This document shows positions 5,996 through 8,838 of a stretch of 8,838 nucleotides of DNA, piece by piece. The DNA is from Hadesarchaea archaeon (lineage in GTDB: Archaea > Hadarchaeota > Hadarchaeia > Hadarchaeales > Hadarchaeaceae), in assembly GCA_029880065.1 (NCBI GenBank), contig JAOUPD010000043.1, forward strand, positions 1 through 8,838, in the 5' to 3' direction. The position numbers and the translations under genes were made by a program. Positions within the stretch are counted from its first letter, which is position 1. Each line of letters begins with the position of its first letter. The notes beneath the pieces are model-generated. The model saw only the letters and a list, made by a program, of their open reading frames with translations. It searched no databases and was not told where the DNA came from.

Positions 5996-6979
5996 TTATT
6001 TTTTCGACTTTAATTTCCGCTGCAGGAACCCGAACAGATATTTTTTGACTTCCTCAAGCTTCCCTTTGCCATGCATGCTCGCTGCACCCGCATGACCTCC
6101 TCCACTTCCCTCGAACCGTTTCCCCATCTCTTCCATGAGTTCGCCCAAGTGAAGCCCTGTTAGCTTCAAGGTCTTCTGGCGCGCTCGCCCGCTAACCCTC
6201 ACTTCTCCTTTTTCTTCCGAGCCCACGAACGCCACATCTGCCCCAATTCGCACCAGCATCCCGGCCGCGTCCCCCTCAAAGGAGCCCAGCTCAGAAAATG
6301 CCACCAAGCGTTTATGAATCCGGCATAGTTTCGAGCGCGCAGCGGCTTTCAACATCGCGATGCGTTTAGAGTAATCCTCGGATAAATTGAGACTCTCATT
6401 CACGCGCGCGTAATCGCCCCCTGCCTCGAGGAGCTGATGCACCGCCTCAAATGTTTCATCCTTCGCGAACCTGAAGTGTCCGGTGTCGCTGATGATGCCG
6501 GCGAGCAACAAAGAAGCCTGCTCAGAGGTAAGCTTCACCCCCAGCTCCTTGATGAGCCGCAGAATGATTTCGGCCTCCGAGGTAAACTCTTCCCGAACAA
6601 AGTACAAGGTCGTCAGTTGCTTCATTGCCTCGACCGGACGATGGTGATCAATCACCACCAGCTTAGGTAATCCCTTCCTCAATTGCTCCCCAAGCTTACC
6701 AAGATGTTCCAAGCTTGAAGTGTCGACTAGCACAGCGAGGTCTACATCAAGCGGGGGATTTATCATAATTTCCCGCCCGAAAGTTTTCAAAACGTTTTGG
6801 GAGATAAGGCTGATATCCTCTGAAGCCCCAGCCTGAGCCTGCGCGCCCAAGTGCTTGAGAGCTTCGACAAGCACTATTGCGCTGGTGGTGGCGTCTAGGT
6901 CGGCGTTGTGGTGGCAAAGCACTAAAATTCGCTGCCCGCGCCTAGCAGCTCCCGCTAAAAAGTTAGCTAGCTCTTTCAT
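5996..6979 (-). CDS. DHH-DHHA1 family phosphoesterase (NrnA-like)
   Basis: A 327-residue cytoplasmic phosphoesterase. DHH-DHHA1 proteins use two Mn ions to degrade short RNA or cyclic dinucleotides (NrnA, GdpP) or single-stranded DNA (RecJ). Metal-site motifs are HHNADLDA (23-30, with D27 and D29), VDTS (85-88), DHH (111-113) and SDTGH (164-168). The C-terminal DHHA1 substrate-binding domain has RVSGRA (261-266) and GSGGGHAGAAS (291-301). The length and absence of extra domains favour an NrnA-like exonuclease over RecJ. Being in the same run as an exosome subunit suggests clearing of the short RNA products of the exosome; that is inference. It starts 14 bases after pfdB. The exact substrate (nano-RNA, pAp or cyclic dinucleotide) is undecided. 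Confidence 0.85.
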   Translation of the reverse strand: MKELANFLAGAARRGQRILVLCHHNADLDATTSAIVLVEALKHLGAQAQAGASEDISLISQNVLKTFGREIMINPPLDVDLAVLVDTSSLEHLGKLGEQLRKGLPKLVVIDHHRPVEAMKQLTTLYFVREEFTSEAEIILRLIKELGVKLTSEQASLLLAGIISDTGHFRFAKDETFEAVHQLLEAGGDYARVNESLNLSEDYSKRIAMLKAAARSKLCRIHKRLVAFSELGSFEGDAAGMLVRIGADVAFVGSEEKGEVRVSGRARQKTLKLTGLHLGELMEEMGKRFEGSGGGHAGAASMHGKGKLEEVKKYLFGFLQRKLKSKK

Positions 6980-6993
6980 GATTTCAGCTCGAG

Positions 6994-7359
6994 CTATGCC
7001 GCTTCTTCGCCAAGCTGCTTGCCCTTGAGCGCCCCCTCGAGCTTCTCGCGCATCTCGCGCAGGCGCTGGACGACCCGTTCCTCCTGGCGCTCGAGTGTTT
7101 TAATTCGCAGGTCGAGAGTCTCTTTATGCTCGCTCAAACTTTTTTTAAGTTCTTCCCGCTCTGATTTGACTAAGATAGTTCCCACGCTCTTGTAGACTGC
7201 GGCACCCTCTTGGAGTTTATCGAGTTCCTCAAGGGCCCGCTCGGTTTCCCGCATGATCAGTTCGAGCTGTTGCTTCTGTGACATCAACGCCTGAGCCTGC
7301 TGCTGAGCCTGCTGGAACTGCGCGAGCTGATGGCGCAGCTGAGGTGATAGCTTTTCCAT
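6994..7359 (-). CDS. pfdB: Prefoldin subunit beta
   Basis: A 121-residue beta prefoldin, the normal length for archaea. Four beta and two alpha subunits form the jellyfish-shaped chaperone that passes unfolded proteins to the thermosome. Two long coiled-coil helices (about 5-52 and 68-112) flank a hairpin region with LDKLQEGAAVYKSVGTILVK (46-65), the conserved beta-prefoldin core. The Gln-rich first helix is typical. Its ATG directly follows the pcc1 stop (TAAATG), with GGAGA inside the end of pcc1 as a possible ribosome binding site. The alpha subunit is not in the window. Confidence 0.95.
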   Translation of the reverse strand: MEKLSPQLRHQLAQFQQAQQQAQALMSQKQQLELIMRETERALEELDKLQEGAAVYKSVGTILVKSEREELKKSLSEHKETLDLRIKTLERQEERVVQRLREMREKLEGALKGKQLGEEAA

Positions 7360-7620
7360 TTATTTTCTCCTCGGTTCGATCATATCGCGCGCGACGATTG
7401 CCCATCGAAGGAACGAATTTAACGCCGCACGCAAGGCTGCTGTATCTTCTGCATCTACCCGCAGGCATAAAACGTTTTTCCTGCGTCGGATGCTCGTCCT
7501 ACATCGCGTCGAAGCTGGCAACGCTTCCTCGGGCTTGAGCGCCTGTTGTACTGCTCCCGCTTCGCGCGCGGTTCGGAAGGTGAACTCGACCGTTGCGCTA
7601 GCTTGTTTCGCCTTTACCAT
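7360..7620 (-). CDS. pcc1: KEOPS complex subunit Pcc1
   Basis: An 86-residue protein matching the small archaeal Pcc1 family. Pcc1 is the dimerising subunit of KEOPS (Kae1, Bud32, Cgi121, Pcc1), which makes t6A at position 37 of tRNAs reading ANN codons. The strand-helix pattern is typical: SATVEFTFRT, a helix with AVQQALKPE, a strand pair ending NVLCLRVDAED, then a helix with LRAALNSFLRWAIVARDMIE. The placement between brix and pfdB is known in other archaea. Its start lies 23 bases inside the end of the Brix gene, so it is probably translated by coupling. The other KEOPS genes are elsewhere. Confidence 0.9.
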   Translation of the reverse strand: MVKAKQASATVEFTFRTAREAGAVQQALKPEEALPASTRCRTSIRRRKNVLCLRVDAEDTAALRAALNSFLRWAIVARDMIEPRRK

Positions 7621-8128
7621 GTGATCCCCCGAAACTCGTGATTTGGAGCACCGGCCCGACTGCCTCGGAGTTCGGTCTTAGCTGGAACTGGAGCTTAAGC
7701 TGGTTGTCGGAAGTTATCACGACAACCGCACCGGTATTTGGCAGTTCACTTGATATGGGTAGGCCCAATAACTCACCAAGAAAATTTGCAAGATTCTGCG
7801 CCTTTTGTCCTTCGGCATAAACCCTCACCCTCTCTAGCTTGATCTTCTGCCCGAAATCTCGCTGGAGCTTGACCTCACCTAGCTCGACCCACACATCAAG
7901 CCATCGCCAGCCATTAGTCACGGCCAAAAATCGTAATTCTATTGGTAGCTCACCGAGACTGCTTACAATCATCACACGATTGTGACCGAGTGAACCTGCA
8001 AGTGAGGCTAGTTTGTTTATTGTTTTCGCCCCACGCGGCACATATGTCGCATCTGGGAGAACTCGCGCGAGTTCCCGGCATAAAATTCTCGTACGGTGTG
8101 TTGGTCTCCTCGAAGTGGAGATGAGCAT
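7598..8128 (-). CDS. Brix domain ribosome biogenesis protein (Imp4-like)
   Basis: A 176-residue single-domain archaeal Brix protein. Eukaryotic relatives (Imp4, Brx1, Rpf1, Ssf1) act in rRNA processing and ribosomal subunit assembly; the archaeal form is thought to bind rRNA. The N-terminal LISTSRRPTHRTRILCRELA is the Brix opening motif, followed by PDATYVPRGAKTI and the middle LIVSSLGELP-like segment (VMIVSSLGELP). The C-terminal half repeats the fold, with FGQKIKLERVRVYAEG and PVLQITSFGG. Its ATG abuts the rpoP stop (TAAATG), and its 3' end overlaps pcc1 by 23 bases. Confidence 0.9.
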   Translation of the reverse strand: MLISTSRRPTHRTRILCRELARVLPDATYVPRGAKTINKLASLAGSLGHNRVMIVSSLGELPIELRFLAVTNGWRWLDVWVELGEVKLQRDFGQKIKLERVRVYAEGQKAQNLANFLGELLGLPISSELPNTGAVVVITSDNQLKLQFQLRPNSEAVGPVLQITSFGGSHGKGETS

Positions 8129-8260
8129 TTACCTCGCCTTGATTTTACGGACAACCTCTTGGCGAGGTTTGTACAGCATGCGGGACCCACAGTGAGGACA
8201 TCGCACGCGCCCTTCGGGGAGCTTCTCAATTATCGTTCCGCAGTTGCTGCACTTCAACAC
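8129..8260 (-). CDS. rpoP: RNA polymerase subunit Rpo12 (RpoP, Rpb12 homologue)
   Basis: A 43-residue zinc-ribbon protein that starts with GTG at 8258-8260 and ends at TAA 8129-8131. The translation is VLKCSNCGTIIEKLPEGR, then a second knuckle CPHCGSRMLYKP and a basic tail ending VVRKIKAR. C4, C7, C21 and C24 bind zinc. The length and the order (between L37Ae and Brix) match archaeal Rpo12, which helps assemble the Rpo3/Rpo10/Rpo11 platform of the polymerase. The start follows the rpl37ae stop with no gap (TAAGTG), and GGAGGAG inside the end of rpl37ae is a strong ribosome binding site. A TTG one codon later is the only other start option. Confidence 0.93.
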   Translation of the reverse strand: MLKCSNCGTIIEKLPEGRVRCPHCGSRMLYKPRQEVVRKIKAR

Positions 8261-8527
8261 TTAACTCTCCTCCACTCCGCCAGGGGCTTTCATTTCGGCG
8301 AGGGACGCCAGAGCTGAGAGTGAGTACGCCGCGCCAGCAAACTTCACTCCACAACGTCCGCACTGCCAAATCGAAGTACCAATGCGTTTGACCTTTACCG
8401 CCCCGCAGCTCGGACATTTGTAGCGCTGTTGAAGCTTTTTATCCACCGCTAGGGCGAGCTTTCGAATCTTTGTCCCATAGCGCGGACCGAACTTGCCCGC
8501 GGAACCTATCTTCTTCGTACGAGGCAC
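8261..8527 (-). CDS. rpl37ae: Large-subunit ribosomal protein L37Ae (eL43)
   Basis: An 88-residue zinc-ribbon ribosomal protein. It opens with the basic GSAGKFGPRYG (8-18) typical of L37Ae and has zinc ligands C38, C41, C56 and C59 in YKCPSCGAVKVKRIGTSIW and QCGRCGVKFAGAAY. It binds 23S rRNA. The start is GTG at 8525-8527, four bases after the rrp42 stop, with GGGGTGA as the ribosome binding site at the end of rrp42. The tail after AGGAYS-type residues (SLSALASLAEMKAPGG) is ordinary for the family. Confidence 0.95.
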   Translation of the reverse strand: MPRTKKIGSAGKFGPRYGTKIRKLALAVDKKLQQRYKCPSCGAVKVKRIGTSIWQCGRCGVKFAGAAYSLSALASLAEMKAPGGVEES

Positions 8528-8531
8528 ACGT

Positions 8532-8838
8532 TCACCCCAATTTTGCTCTAAGCTCTGCTGCCTTCGCCCGGGCCAGCTCGTAGGCCTGCTCTAGCTCCTC
8601 CCGCGAGAAGTACCCGATGCCACCCTTCTGCATCGCACATATGCTGCCGTCCTCGATCGTCGCCATGGTTATTCGCGCGTCCATCACACTTTCCTCGTCC
8701 AGACACGGGTCGACCATCAGCTTGCCGTTGATTTTCGCCACGGTCACCGCCACGGGCTTTTTCTGGAGCGGAAACTCGGACAGCGTCCACGCCTCGTCCT
8801 CGGGCAGCTTTACATTCAGGAGCGCCGCTATCGCCGCG
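8532..8838 (-). CDS. rrp42: Exosome complex subunit Rrp42, C-terminal part
   Basis: The last 101 codons of Rrp42; the start lies beyond the window end. The frame is open to the edge, beginning AAIAALLNVKLPEDEAW and continuing through KPVAVTVAKINGKLMVDPCL and DEESVMDARITMATIEDG to the stop TGA at 8532-8534. These are the conserved C-terminal RNase PH-fold motifs. Rrp42 is the non-catalytic partner of Rrp41 in the hexameric ring of the archaeal exosome, which degrades RNA 3' to 5' and adds tails. The rrp41 and rrp4 genes are expected just outside the window. A GTG inside this frame at 8751-8753 is internal, not a start. Confidence 0.93.
   Translation of the reverse strand, partial: AAIAALLNVKLPEDEAWTLSEFPLQKKPVAVTVAKINGKLMVDPCLDEESVMDARITMATIEDGSICAMQKGGIGYFSREELEQAYELARAKAAELRAKLG

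Noticed and set aside
5996..6979. DHH protein as a RecJ-type recombination nuclease
   Set aside because: Length and domain content (DHH plus DHHA1 only) fit the NrnA-like group better, though the substrate remains open.
8017..8417. Overlapping open frames on both strands around rpoP and brix
   Set aside because: They are out-of-frame readings of rpl37ae, rpoP and brix, whose family motifs account for the sequence.

Overview
The window is archaeal chromosomal DNA. It holds part of the archaeal exosome/proteasome superoperon (Rrp42, L37Ae, Rpo12, Brix protein, Pcc1, prefoldin beta), an archaeal wyosine enzyme (Taw1), and O-phosphoseryl-tRNA synthetase. The synthetase is known mainly from methanogens, Archaeoglobus and some uncultivated archaeal lineages. 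A euryarchaeal-grade organism fits best. A Hadarchaeota-like uncultivated lineage is possible but is only a guess.

Layout. (1) 1-876: a plus-strand sugar-phosphate isomerase/epimerase-type TIM barrel with a visible promoter and a corrected start at 46. (2) 877-3077: a minus-strand two-gene operon, a Trax-like translin-family RNase followed by sepS with an ATGA overlap. Its stop codon abuts the stop of gene 1 with no spacer. (3) 3195-3623: a minus-strand membrane-anchored winged-helix regulator, whose promoter argues for an ATG start at 3623. (4) 3624-3906: a divergent intergenic region with a strong nested dyad and a GC-rich possible leader structure. (5) 3907-5013: a plus-strand gene for an exported or membrane-anchored helical protein with a DUF5667-like N-terminus and two CxxxC motifs. 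(6) 5014-5047: a 9-bp inverted repeat between convergent genes, a likely two-way terminator. (7) 8838-5056: eight tightly packed minus-strand genes, in transcription order rrp42 (partial), rpl37ae, rpoP (43 codons), brix, pcc1, pfdB, a DHH phosphoesterase and taw1.

How they fit together. The right half is an information-processing operon: RNA decay (exosome subunit, DHH nano-RNase candidate), ribosome and RNA polymerase parts, ribosome biogenesis, protein folding and two systems that modify tRNA position 37 (KEOPS/Pcc1 for t6A, Taw1 for wyosine). The left operon couples tRNA-dependent cysteine synthesis to an apparently catalytic RNA-binding nuclease. The centre pairs a membrane HTH regulator with a divergently transcribed exported protein. 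No tRNA, rRNA, CRISPR array, insertion sequence or integration site was seen. The most interesting points are the translin-sepS coupling, the dyad in the divergent intergenic region and the twin CxxxC exported protein.
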